From Acidobacteriota bacterium (GTDB lineage Bacteria; Acidobacteriota; Terriglobia; Acidiferrales; UBA7541), in the NCBI GenBank assembly GCA_003224195.1, contig QHYP01000339.1, positions 1 through 5,019 of the forward strand: a DNA stretch of 5,019 nt. The letters run 5' to 3'. A program made the position numbers and the translations under genes. Below are positions 1 to 5,019 of this stretch, piece after piece. Under the pieces are notes generated by a model. It did not search any database, had not been told where the DNA came from, and worked only from the letters and a program-made list of their open reading frames with translations. The stretch's first letter is position 1. Every line of letters begins with the position of its first letter.

Positions 1-1014
1 GGCGGCGACGGCGGCAACGGCGCGAGCGTGTATCTCGAAGCCAATCCGCACGACAATACGCTCCTGCGCTACCGCTTCAACCGCGAATTTCGCGCCGAAC
101 GCGGACGCCACGGCGAAGGCTCGAATTGCACAGGCCATTCCGGCGCGGACATGTTTCTCCAGGTGCCCGTGGGCACGCTGATCTTCGACGACGACACCGG
201 CGAAACCCTCGCCGACCTCGCCACGCCGGGCCAGCGCGTGCTCGTCGCGCGGGGCGGACGGGGCGGCCGCGGCAACCAGCATTTCGCCAAGCCGTGGCAC
301 CAGGCGCCGAGGGAGCACGAAGACGGCCAGCCGGGCGAAGAGCGGCATTTGCGTCTGGAATTGAAGCTACTTGCGGACGCCGGGCTCGTGGGTTTCCCCA
401 ACGCCGGAAAATCCACGCTCATCTCCGTCATTTCCGCAGCGCGCCCCAAGGTCGCCAATTATCCCTTCACGACGCTCGAACCGCACCTCGGCGTCGTCAA
501 CGCCGACGGAGGATCCGGGAACGCGGGCAGAGAGTTCGGCCGCACGTTCGTCGTGGCGGATCTCCCCGGCCTCATCGAAGGCGCGCACGAAGGCGCGGGC
601 CTCGGCATCCGTTTTCTGCGTCACATCGAGCGCACCCGCCTGCTCGTCCATCTGATCGACACAAGCGAGGCGAGCGACCGCGATCCGATCCGCGATCACG
701 AAATTATCTGCGGCGAGTTGCGCGCCTTCAGCGAATCGCTTGCCGCAAAGCCCATGATCGTCGTCGCGACGAAGCTCGACGCCACCACGGATCGCTCTCG
801 ACTGGAGGCGCTGCGCGATTTTTGCCGCTCGCGCGAACTCGGGTTCCGCTCCATTTCCGCGGCCACCGGGGAAGGCGTTCGCGAGCTTGTCCGCGTCATG
901 GCCGATACGCTGGATCAAATTCCGCGTGAAGCGCCGCCGGTATCTGAGGCGGACGGCAAAGGGCCCGGCCCGGCGCGGGTCACGGAGCCTCAAGCGGCGA
1001 AATTTCCGTCGTAA
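1..1014 (+). CDS. obgE: Obg-family GTPase (ribosome assembly), 5' end missing
   Basis: Obg/CgtA GTPase, which binds the 50S particle and acts in late large-subunit assembly and stress signalling. The frame is open from base 1, so the start lies outside the window; comparison with known Obg proteins suggests about 34 N-terminal residues are missing. Visible parts, numbered from the window edge, are the glycine-rich Obg fold (GGDGGNG at 1-7, GGRGGRGN at about 84-91), G1 GFPNAGKST at 131-139, the switch I region YPFTTLEPHLGVV, G3 DLPG at 187-190 followed by LIEGAHEGAGLG, G4 as TKLD at 257-260 instead of the usual NKxD, and a G5-like SAATGEG. After the G domain only a short Pro/Ala-rich tail remains, so the C-terminal OCT domain of Bacillus Obg is absent, which is common outside Firmicutes. 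It ends in TAA 20 bases before nadD, so co-transcription is likely. Identity is secure. Confidence 0.96.
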   Translation, partial: GGDGGNGASVYLEANPHDNTLLRYRFNREFRAERGRHGEGSNCTGHSGADMFLQVPVGTLIFDDDTGETLADLATPGQRVLVARGGRGGRGNQHFAKPWHQAPREHEDGQPGEERHLRLELKLLADAGLVGFPNAGKSTLISVISAARPKVANYPFTTLEPHLGVVNADGGSGNAGREFGRTFVVADLPGLIEGAHEGAGLGIRFLRHIERTRLLVHLIDTSEASDRDPIRDHEIICGELRAFSESLAAKPMIVVATKLDATTDRSRLEALRDFCRSRELGFRSISAATGEGVRELVRVMADTLDQIPREAPPVSEADGKGPGPARVTEPQAAKFPS

Positions 1015-1024
1015 CAGGAGCTTT

Positions 1025-1030
1025 GGGAGG
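1025..1030 (+). promoter_or_regulatory. Shine-Dalgarno site deciding the nadD start
   Basis: GGGAGG lies four bases upstream of the TTG at 1035. It is the best ribosome-binding match near the start of nadD and favours this TTG over the TTG at 1023, which overlaps the site, and over the GTG at 1086, which has no such site. The spacing is on the short side. Confidence 0.5.
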
Positions 1031-1034
1031 CGCA

Positions 1035-1755
1035 TTGACGACAGCCCAGGCCCAGCGCACTGCCGTTCGGCATCATCCCCGCCAGGTGGCTCTCTTCGGC
1101 GGCTCCTTCGATCCCATTCACAACGGCCATCTGGCGGTTGCGCGCGCCGCCGACCGCCGCTTCAACTTCGACGAGATTCTCTTCATCCCCGCCAGCCGGC
1201 CGCCACACAAGCTCAAGCAGCACCTCGCTCCCTTCGCTCACCGCTTTGCCATGGCCGCGCTCGCTTGCGCCGAGCATCCGCATTTCGTGCCCTCGATCGC
1301 CGAAGCGGGCGATGATTTCACCGGCCAGCAACTCTATTACTCGGTGGATACCGTGCGCTATTTCAAGCACGTCTATACGCATCCGGGCGACCGGCTTTTC
1401 TTCCTCATCGGCGCCGATGCATTTCGACATTCCCACCTGGAAGGAGTACGAAACGCTGCTCGGCCTGTGCGACTTCATCGTTGCCAACCGACCCGGGATT
1501 CGCAAGGAAGCGTTGCGCCTGGTCATCCCTCCGGATTTGCTCGGTCGCCCGTCGGCGCGCGGCGCGCAGGATTCTCAGTCCGATGGCCCACTCGTAGCCG
1601 AACTGCGTCGCACGAACGTCTATCTGCTCGACAACGTCTCGAGTGATGTCTCCGCGACCGATATTCGCCGGCGGGCCCACCGCGGCCAGTCCATCCATGG
1701 GCTTGTCTCCACGCGCGTCGAGGAATACATTCTCAAGCAGGGCCTTTACCGGTGA
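1035..1755 (+). pseudogene. nadD: Nicotinate-nucleotide adenylyltransferase, frameshifted
   Basis: NadD joins nicotinate mononucleotide and ATP to give deamido-NAD in NAD synthesis. The first part carries the nucleotidyltransferase signature GGSFDPIHNGH, then PASRPPHK and FFLIGADAF. At 1425 this frame stops making sense, and the family sequence resumes one base later as DIPTWKEYE, CDFIVANRPG and SATDIRRR, ending at TGA 1753-1755. The first frame alone runs to a stop at 1644-1646. Other NadD proteins have one more residue at the break (GADxLLxxPTW style), so two lost bases fit better than one gained; TTTCTCGAC becoming TTTCGAC would do it. Repaired, the protein is about 240 residues, a normal length. 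The TTG start is chosen for the GGGAGG upstream and is uncertain. The stop overlaps the rsfS GTG start (GTGA), implying coupled translation. A sequence error is at least as likely as true gene loss, since this step is normally essential. Confidence 0.9.
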
Positions 1756-2168
1756 AATTGGACTCTTTACCCCAGGTAGTCCGGCTCGCCATCGAAGCGG
1801 CGCAAAATAAGAAAGCCGCCGGAATCACCCTCCTGGACTTGAGCGGCCTCGGCGCGTTCACCGACTATTTCATCGTCTGTACCGGATTCAGCACGCCGCA
1901 GGTGCACGCCGTTTGCGAGGAAGTGGAAGAACAGCTTGCGCGCGTCGGCCGCGCGCCCGGCCACCGCGAAGGCTTTCGCGCCGCCGAATGGGTGCTTCTT
2001 GACTTCGGAGATTTCATCGTGCACGTGTTCAGCGAGCAGGCGCGCCGGTATTACGACCTCGAGCGCCTGTGGCGCTCCGCGCCGAAGTTCGAGCTTCCCG
2101 ATGATCCGGGTTCCGCGCCGGTCAATGCCTTGCCGGACGTCTCCGCCGGAGGAGTGCGTTCCGGATGA
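1752..2168 (+). CDS. rsfS: Ribosomal silencing factor RsfS
   Basis: RsfS (DUF143/Iojap family) binds ribosomal protein uL14 on the 50S subunit and blocks joining with the 30S, lowering translation when nutrients are short. The 138-residue product has the family core intact: LLDLSGLGAFTDYFIVCTG at 27-45, QVHAV at 50-54, EGF at 73-75, EWVLLDFGDFIVHVF at 79-93 and YYDLERLW at 100-107. A proline- and glycine-containing tail of about 30 residues follows and looks unstructured. The start is GTG at 1752, overlapping the nadD stop by four bases (GTGA); the stop overlaps the next gene's ATG (ATGA at 2165-2168). These overlaps point to coupled translation within one operon. The nadD-rsfS pairing is widespread in bacteria and supports both calls. 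No disruption is visible, unlike both immediate neighbours. Confidence 0.95.
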   Translation: MKLDSLPQVVRLAIEAAQNKKAAGITLLDLSGLGAFTDYFIVCTGFSTPQVHAVCEEVEEQLARVGRAPGHREGFRAAEWVLLDFGDFIVHVFSEQARRYYDLERLWRSAPKFELPDDPGSAPVNALPDVSAGGVRSG

Positions 2169-3068
2169 GCGCGGAGCGCCTCCCGTGGATCGCGCAAGAC
2201 GCCGCTTCGCTGCAACTCCTGGAGCTTGCGCAGAAGGTTGCCGACGCTCCCGCCACGCTTCTCATCACCGGCGAAAGCGGCACGGCCGCGCCGCGACGCG
2301 CCCTTCCTGAAGATCGATTGCGCCAGCCTGCCGCCGCAGCTCGTCGAAAGCGAGCTCTTCGGCCACGAGCGGGGCGCGTTCACCGGAGCGGTGGAACGCA
2401 AGCTCGGGCGGCTCGAGCTCGCCGGCGGCGGCACCATCGTCCTCGACGAGGTGGCCGCGCTCTCTCCCGCCGGCCAGGCCAAGCTGCTGCGCGTCCTCCA
2501 GGAAAAAAGCTTCGAGCGGCTCGGCGGTACGGAGACGCTGCAGATCAACGCGCGGCTCGTCGCCCTGACGAACACCGATCTCCCCGCCGCCGTCGCCGCC
2601 GGCCTTTTCCGCGAAGACCTCTTTTTCCGCCTGAATGTGGTGCCTATTGTCCTGCCGCCGCTCCGTCAGCGCCGCGCGGACATTCTTCCGCTCGCCGAGC
2701 ATTTTCTCTCCGCTCTGCGCGCCAGGCGCGGTCGCCCCGATGCGGCCTTCAGCGACGCCGCGCGCCGCGCTTTGGAATCCTATTCCTGGCCGGGCAATGC
2801 CCGCGAACTGCGCAACGCCATAGAAGGCGCCCTTGTTTTCGCCGCGACGGATACGCTTGAGCCGGAGAATTTCCCGGAGGCTATTCGCGCCGCCAATTCC
2901 GGCATTCCCGTGTCTCTTTCCGAGCTCCGATCCCTGGAGGAGATCGAGCGCCAGGCGATCGCGGCCACGCTCGAAGCCACGCGCTATCGCATCACCCGCG
3001 CCGCCGACATTCTCGGTATCAGCCGGAAAACGCTCCTCGAGAAACGCAAAAAGTACGGCCTCAAATGA
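2165..3068 (+). pseudogene. Sigma-54-dependent activator (AAA+ and Fis-type HTH), Walker A deleted
   Basis: Transcription activator of the NtrC/PspF class, which uses ATP to open sigma-54 promoters. It starts at ATG 2165 (ATGA overlap with rsfS) and goes almost directly into the AAA+ domain, so there is no receiver, GAF or PAS domain. The first frame reads LLITGESGT and breaks at 2285; family sequence resumes in another frame as PRRDAPFLKIDCASLP. By comparison with NtrC about 13 residues, including the GK of Walker A (GESGTGKE), are gone: roughly 38 bases lost. Everything after this is intact: ESELFGHERGAFTGA (sigma-54 contact loop), Walker B GGGTIVLDEV, sensor I ALTNTD, arginine-finger region FREDLFFRLNV, sensor II WPGNARELRN, and a C-terminal helix-turn-helix ITRAADILGISRKTLLEKRKKYGLK that ends at TGA 3066-3068. 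As written it could not bind ATP. Its target genes cannot be told from this window. Confidence 0.88.
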
Positions 3069-3088
3069 CGACCAGATGAGGGTCGTCA
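3066..3088 (+). terminator. 8-bp hairpin spanning the activator stop codon
   Basis: TGACGACC (3066-3073) and GGTCGTCA (3081-3088) are perfect inverted copies around a 7-base loop. The left arm begins with the stop codon itself. No T-run follows, so this is not a classical intrinsic terminator; it may act as an mRNA 3'-end structure or be the outer part of the dispersed repeat whose left end overlaps it. The hairpin is certain as sequence, but its role is not known. Confidence 0.4.
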
Positions 3089-3120
3089 TCCCGAGGAGCC
3101 TAGCGGCGAGGGATCTCTCT
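3085..3120 (+). repeat. Dispersed intergenic repeat, copy 1 (short form)
   Basis: The element starts GTCATCCCGAG and ends CGAGGGATCTCTCT. It matches the copy at 4659-4710 at both ends but lacks that copy's central hairpin. The arms ATCCC (3088-3092) and GGGAT (3110-3114) are complementary; in the other copy they are ATTCC and GGAAT, so the two arms changed together. From memory, repeats of the form GTCATTCCGAGC...GAGGAATCTCT are frequent between genes in Acidobacteriota and some other phyla. This copy fills most of the gap before rlmH. Confidence 0.7.
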
Positions 3121-3140
3121 CCGATGTTCCGAACTTAGCC

Positions 3141-3558
3141 ATGAAAATCCGCCTCTTGCTTCTCGGCAAAATTCGCCGCCCCGAACTCCGCGCGCTTTTC
3201 GACGACTATCTCCAACGCATCCGCCATCACGCGACCATAGCTCCGCGACTCGGCCGCCGCGCTCAAGAAACTCAACGCGGATCGCGCCGCAACCGTCGTT
3301 CTCCTCGACGCCGCCGGAAAGCACTTCACCTCCGAAGAATTTGCCGCGTGGCTCGGCGGGCAACGCGATCGCGGCGCCCGTGAGTTGATCTTCCTCTGCG
3401 GTGACGCCGAAGGTTATCCCGCGGCGCTCCGCCAGCGCGCGCACCAAAAACTCTCCCTAAGCTCCATGACCTTCTCTCACGAGCTCGCCCGCGTCGTCCT
3501 TGCCGAACAGCTTTACCGCGCCTTCGCCATTCTGGCCGGCAGTCCGTACCCGAAATAG
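3141..3558 (+). pseudogene. rlmH: 23S rRNA pseudouridine-1915 N3-methyltransferase, frameshifted
   Basis: RlmH is a SPOUT-fold enzyme that methylates pseudouridine 1915 in helix 69 of 23S rRNA in assembled ribosomes, using S-adenosylmethionine. It begins MKIRLLLLGKIRRPELR at ATG 3141 and reads to HHATI; the frame breaks at 3240. The remainder follows in a second frame from 3241: LRDSAAALKKLNADRA, VVLLDAAGK, ELIFLCGDAEG, LSLSSMTFSHELARVVLAEQ and LYRAFAILAGSPYPK, stop TAG 3556-3558. The first frame alone ends at 3383. Restoring AG (ATAGCTC to ATAGAGCTC) gives a clean ...HHATIELRDSA... join and a 139-residue protein, a little short for the family (155 in E. coli). The usual GGPxG loop is CGDAEG here and the usual C-terminal PYH is PYP, so the active form may be divergent. 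No good ribosome-binding site precedes the ATG. Sequence error or recent mutation are both possible. Confidence 0.87.
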
Positions 3559-3599
3559 CGCGCACGAGTCTTCCAAAATGTTGTAGAAAGATAGGTGTT

Positions 3600-3980
3600 A
3601 TGGCTATTCGCATCGTCCCCGATGAGGGCCAGTCTTCGGCGGCGGTCGAGATTTCGCTCGAAAAGCCCCTGCCGGACTACGACCTTGAAGAAGTGGAATT
3701 CCCCACGCCGCGCGACGTGGATGGAGTTCTCGTCAGCCAGGGTTTCCGCGACCTCGTGGACGACGCCCGCGGCATCCTCATCGAGCTTCTCGACGGCACG
3801 GGCCTCGAAATCGCCCAGCTCACCGGCGCCATCTGCCCCGGAGATGAGCTCTACCGCCCGGGCCTGTGGATCGTCCTCCACGACCCGCACGCGCCGCCTT
3901 CTCAAGCCCTCCCCGCGACCACCCGCCAGCGCCTCACCGCGCTCGCTGACTCGCTTGTTCACCGCCTCCAGCTCGCCTAA
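3600..3980 (+). CDS. Uncharacterised acidic 126-residue protein
   Basis: I do not recognise this family. The product is 126 residues, rich in Asp, Glu and Leu, with no signal peptide, membrane segment or metal-binding cluster, so it is probably cytosolic. The N-terminal half has alternating hydrophobic and acidic stretches (AAVEISLEKPLPDYDLEEVEF), then a likely helix and strand around QGFRDLVDDARGILIELLDG at about 48-67, a single Cys at about 79 (GAICPGDELYRPGLWIVLHD), a proline-rich linker and a C-terminal helix (RQRLTALADSLVHRLQ). ATG 3600 has AGG four bases before its spacer-end (3593-3595) and follows an unusually AT-rich stretch. Base and codon use match the neighbours, and the reading frame is clean, supporting a real gene. 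Its place between rlmH and cobO gives no firm hint of function. Confidence 0.75.
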   Translation: MAIRIVPDEGQSSAAVEISLEKPLPDYDLEEVEFPTPRDVDGVLVSQGFRDLVDDARGILIELLDGTGLEIAQLTGAICPGDELYRPGLWIVLHDPHAPPSQALPATTRQRLTALADSLVHRLQLA

Positions 3981-4109
3981 TTTCGAATCCAGACGTTCGG
4001 CGCTCGTCCAACCACCAGGCCGTACCGCCCCTCTCTCGCTTGACCTTTGTCGCGGGAGCCCGCAAACTCTTTTCCTTCCTCCGCGCCTCTGCTTTACGGA
4101 GAGCTGTAC
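3981..4109 (+). promoter_or_regulatory. Spacer before cobO with a weak sigma-70-like promoter
   Basis: This 129-base gap holds TTGACC at 4040-4045, then 17 bases, then CAAACT at 4063-4068. The -35 element is close to consensus (TTGACA) but the -10 matches TATAAT at only three of six positions. It lies about 40 bases before the cobO ATG, a sensible distance. I see no cobalamin-riboswitch B12 box, and the gap is too short for a full one. A GGAG at 4098-4101 is placed as the cobO ribosome-binding site. Confidence 0.3.
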
Positions 4110-4631
4110 ATGCCTGAAGGAAAAGGACTGCTCATCGTTTACACCGGCCCGGGCAAAGGAAAGACCACCTGCGCCCTGGGCACCGCCTTCCGCGCCGTCG
4201 GCCAGGGATTCCGCGTCCTCATGGTTCAATTCATTAAAGGCTCTTGGCACTACGGCGAGCTCGACGCCGCCAAACTCCTCGGCGACGACAAGTTTGAAAT
4301 CCGCCCGATGGGCCGCGGCTTCGTCAAAGTCGGCGGCGCAGAGACCCACCCCGAAGACATCAAACTCTGCCGCGAATGCTGGCAGGCCGGCCGCGAAGCC
4401 ATTTACAGCGGCAAGTACGATTTGGTAGTGCTCGATGAGATCAACTACGTCATCAGCTACAAGATGCTTGACGCGGACGAGGTCGTCGAGGCGCTCAAGG
4501 GCCGCCCCGAACGAGTCCACGTGATCTGCACGGGCCGCAGCGCCCATCCCAAATTGATCGAGCTAGCCGACCTGGTCACCGAGATGCGCGAGGTGAAACA
4601 CCCCTACACCAAGGGTATACTGGCGCTTTGA
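4110..4631 (+). CDS. cobO: Corrinoid adenosyltransferase, CobO/BtuR type
   Basis: Transfers the adenosyl group of ATP to reduced cob(I)alamin or cobinamide, giving the coenzyme form of B12; cytosolic. The 173-residue product shows the family pattern throughout: P-loop TGPGKGKTT at 12-20, VQFIKGSWHYGE at 39-50, MGRGF at 67-71, the acidic strand-end LVVLDEINYV at 105-114, and near the C-terminus ICTGRSAHPKLIELADLVTEM followed by KHPYTKGI. ATG 4110 is chosen because GGAG sits eight bases upstream and the protein then starts MPEGKGLLIVYTG; an in-frame TTG at 4047 would add an unlike leader. The protein is a little shorter than E. coli BtuR, lacking most of its N-terminal extension. No other cobalamin gene is visible, so it may serve salvage as well as synthesis. 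Neighbours do not share the pathway. Confidence 0.93.
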   Translation: MPEGKGLLIVYTGPGKGKTTCALGTAFRAVGQGFRVLMVQFIKGSWHYGELDAAKLLGDDKFEIRPMGRGFVKVGGAETHPEDIKLCRECWQAGREAIYSGKYDLVVLDEINYVISYKMLDADEVVEALKGRPERVHVICTGRSAHPKLIELADLVTEMREVKHPYTKGILAL

Positions 4632-4658
4632 ACGACAGCTGCTGCGAACCGGCTCGCT

Positions 4659-4710
4659 GTCATTCCGAGCAGAGGGCCGACGGAGTCGGCCCGGAGTCGA
4701 GGAATCTCTC
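4659..4710 (+). repeat. Dispersed intergenic repeat, copy 2 (long form with hairpin)
   Basis: Starts GTCATTCCGAG and ends CGAGGAATCTCTC, matching the copy at 3085-3120 at both ends. The outer arms ATTCC (4662-4666) and GGAAT (4701-4705) pair. Between them sits an extra segment with a perfect 8-bp hairpin and two direct copies of GGAGTCG (4682-4688 and 4693-4699). The element occupies most of the gap between cobO and accD, ending 14 bases before the accD ATG. Confidence 0.75.
4674..4692 (+). terminator. GC-rich 8-bp hairpin inside repeat copy 2
   Basis: GGGCCGAC (4674-4681), loop GGA (4682-4684), GTCGGCCC (4685-4692): a perfect, very stable stem 42 bases after the cobO stop. There is no T-run after it, so Rho-independent termination is doubtful; it could pause transcription or protect the cobO mRNA 3' end. 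Confidence 0.4.
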
Positions 4711-4724
4711 TTCGGACTAAACGC

Positions 4725-5019
4725 ATGGCTTGGTTCAAACGCGAAAAAAAATCCATCGAGCAGCCCACGCCGCCCGAAGAGCGCCGTGTGCGCACCGAAG
4801 GTCTGTGGACCAAGTGCGAAAACTGCCGCACCATCACCTTCCGCAGAGACCTCGAAGCCAATCTCTTCGTCTGCCCCAAATGCCAGCACCATTTCAAAGT
4901 CGGCGCTATCCGGCGCCTGGAAATGCTCCTCGACGGCCGCTGGACCGAACACGATGCCAGCATGACCTCCACCGACCCGCTCAATTTCGTGGACACCAAG
5001 CCCTACGCGAAGCGCCTGA
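4725..5019 (+). CDS. accD: Acetyl-CoA carboxylase carboxyltransferase beta subunit, 3' end missing
   Basis: AccD forms the carboxyltransferase with AccA, moving CO2 from biotin to acetyl-CoA to give malonyl-CoA for fatty-acid synthesis. ATG 4725 opens a frame that runs off the window after 98 codons. The N-terminus MAWFKREKK leads into a four-cysteine zinc ribbon, C31-x2-C34-x15-C50-x2-C53 (WTKCENCRTI ... FVCPKCQHHF), exactly the AccD spacing. It continues with RRLEMLLDGRWTEHD and STDPLNFVDTKPYAKRL, as in AccD before the crotonase-like domain, which lies outside the window. The final bases CGCCTGA do not contain an in-frame stop: the last codons read CGC CTG. Only a weak ribosome-binding match (GGA at 4714-4716) precedes the ATG. 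The dispersed repeat ends just upstream, so any accD promoter would lie in or beyond it. Confidence 0.95.
   Translation, partial: MAWFKREKKSIEQPTPPEERRVRTEGLWTKCENCRTITFRRDLEANLFVCPKCQHHFKVGAIRRLEMLLDGRWTEHDASMTSTDPLNFVDTKPYAKRL

Noticed and set aside
126..929. A 267-codon plus-strand frame inside obg
   Set aside because: Its translation is extremely Arg-rich, typical of an out-of-frame reading of a GC-rich gene, and obg itself is intact here.
1420..1430. Programmed +1 frameshifting as the main explanation for nadD
   Set aside because: The TTT CGA context could permit it, but family length implies one missing residue, and two nearby genes have similar breaks where slippage would not work.
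2265..3089. A 274-codon open frame on the minus strand
   Set aside because: It is opposite the sigma-54 activator, whose plus-strand motifs are unmistakable; the translation resembles no known family.
3559..3599. Promoter in the AT-rich stretch before the small unknown gene
   Set aside because: The composition is suggestive, but no -35/-10 pair with proper spacing could be found.
4047..4109. N-terminal extension of cobO from a TTG at 4047
   Set aside because: No ribosome-binding site precedes it and the added residues look like untranslated leader; ATG 4110 has a well-placed GGAG.
3981..4109. Cobalamin riboswitch upstream of cobO
   Set aside because: The gap is too short for the full aptamer and no B12-box-like sequence is visible.
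3513..4547. A 344-codon open frame on the minus strand
   Set aside because: It lies opposite rlmH, the small unknown gene and cobO, which have clear family motifs or codon bias on the plus strand. Its Ala/Glu/Val-rich translation is what GC-rich codon bias produces on the opposite strand.
1..5019. Novel defence system, CRISPR array, tRNA or insertion sequence
   Set aside because: No repeat-spacer pattern, cloverleaf, transposase or defence-type domain is visible; nearly all sequence is explained by housekeeping genes.

Overview
The window is a dense, all plus-strand, GC-rich bacterial housekeeping cluster with short spacers and 4-bp stop/start overlaps. Gene content and order (obg, nadD, rsfS, a Fis-type sigma-54 activator, rlmH, a small unknown gene, a cobO-type adenosyltransferase, accD) suggest Acidobacteriota, probably a soil Terriglobia-like lineage. 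Two intergenic copies of a GTCATtCCGAG...CGAGGaATCTCTC-type repeat fit that assignment. The taxonomic call is inferred from recalled gene order and protein style, not from a search.

Layout: 1-1014 is the 3' part of obg, cut by the left window edge. 1035-1755 is nadD, broken by a frameshift near 1425. 1752-2168 is an intact rsfS, overlapping nadD by GTGA and the next gene by ATGA. 2165-3068 is a sigma-54 activator (AAA+ plus Fis-type helix-turn-helix, no sensor domain) that has lost the end of Walker A through an internal deletion at about 2285. 3066-3120 holds a hairpin over the stop codon, followed by the first dispersed repeat. 3141-3558 is rlmH, broken by a frameshift near 3240. 3600-3980 is an unrecognised 126-residue protein. 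3981-4109 is a spacer with a weak promoter candidate. 4110-4631 is cobO. 4659-4710 is the second dispersed repeat, with a perfect 8-bp hairpin inside it. 4725-5019 is the 5' end of accD, cut by the right window edge.

Functionally, obg, rsfS and rlmH all act on the large ribosomal subunit (assembly GTPase, silencing factor, 23S rRNA methyltransferase). nadD makes NAD, cobO makes adenosylcobalamin and accD starts fatty-acid synthesis. The first four genes are probably one transcription unit. rlmH and accD each follow a dispersed repeat and may have separate control.

The most unusual feature is that three of the eight genes are disrupted, each with a net shift of minus two bases (modulo 3), while the sequence on both sides of every break still encodes well-conserved protein. 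Two of the breaks look like loss of one copy of a doubled dinucleotide (TCTC to TC; AGAG to AG). Because nadD is normally essential and all breaks look fresh, consensus or assembly error is the leading explanation; recent mutation is second. I see no novel defence system, CRISPR array, RNA gene or mobile element.
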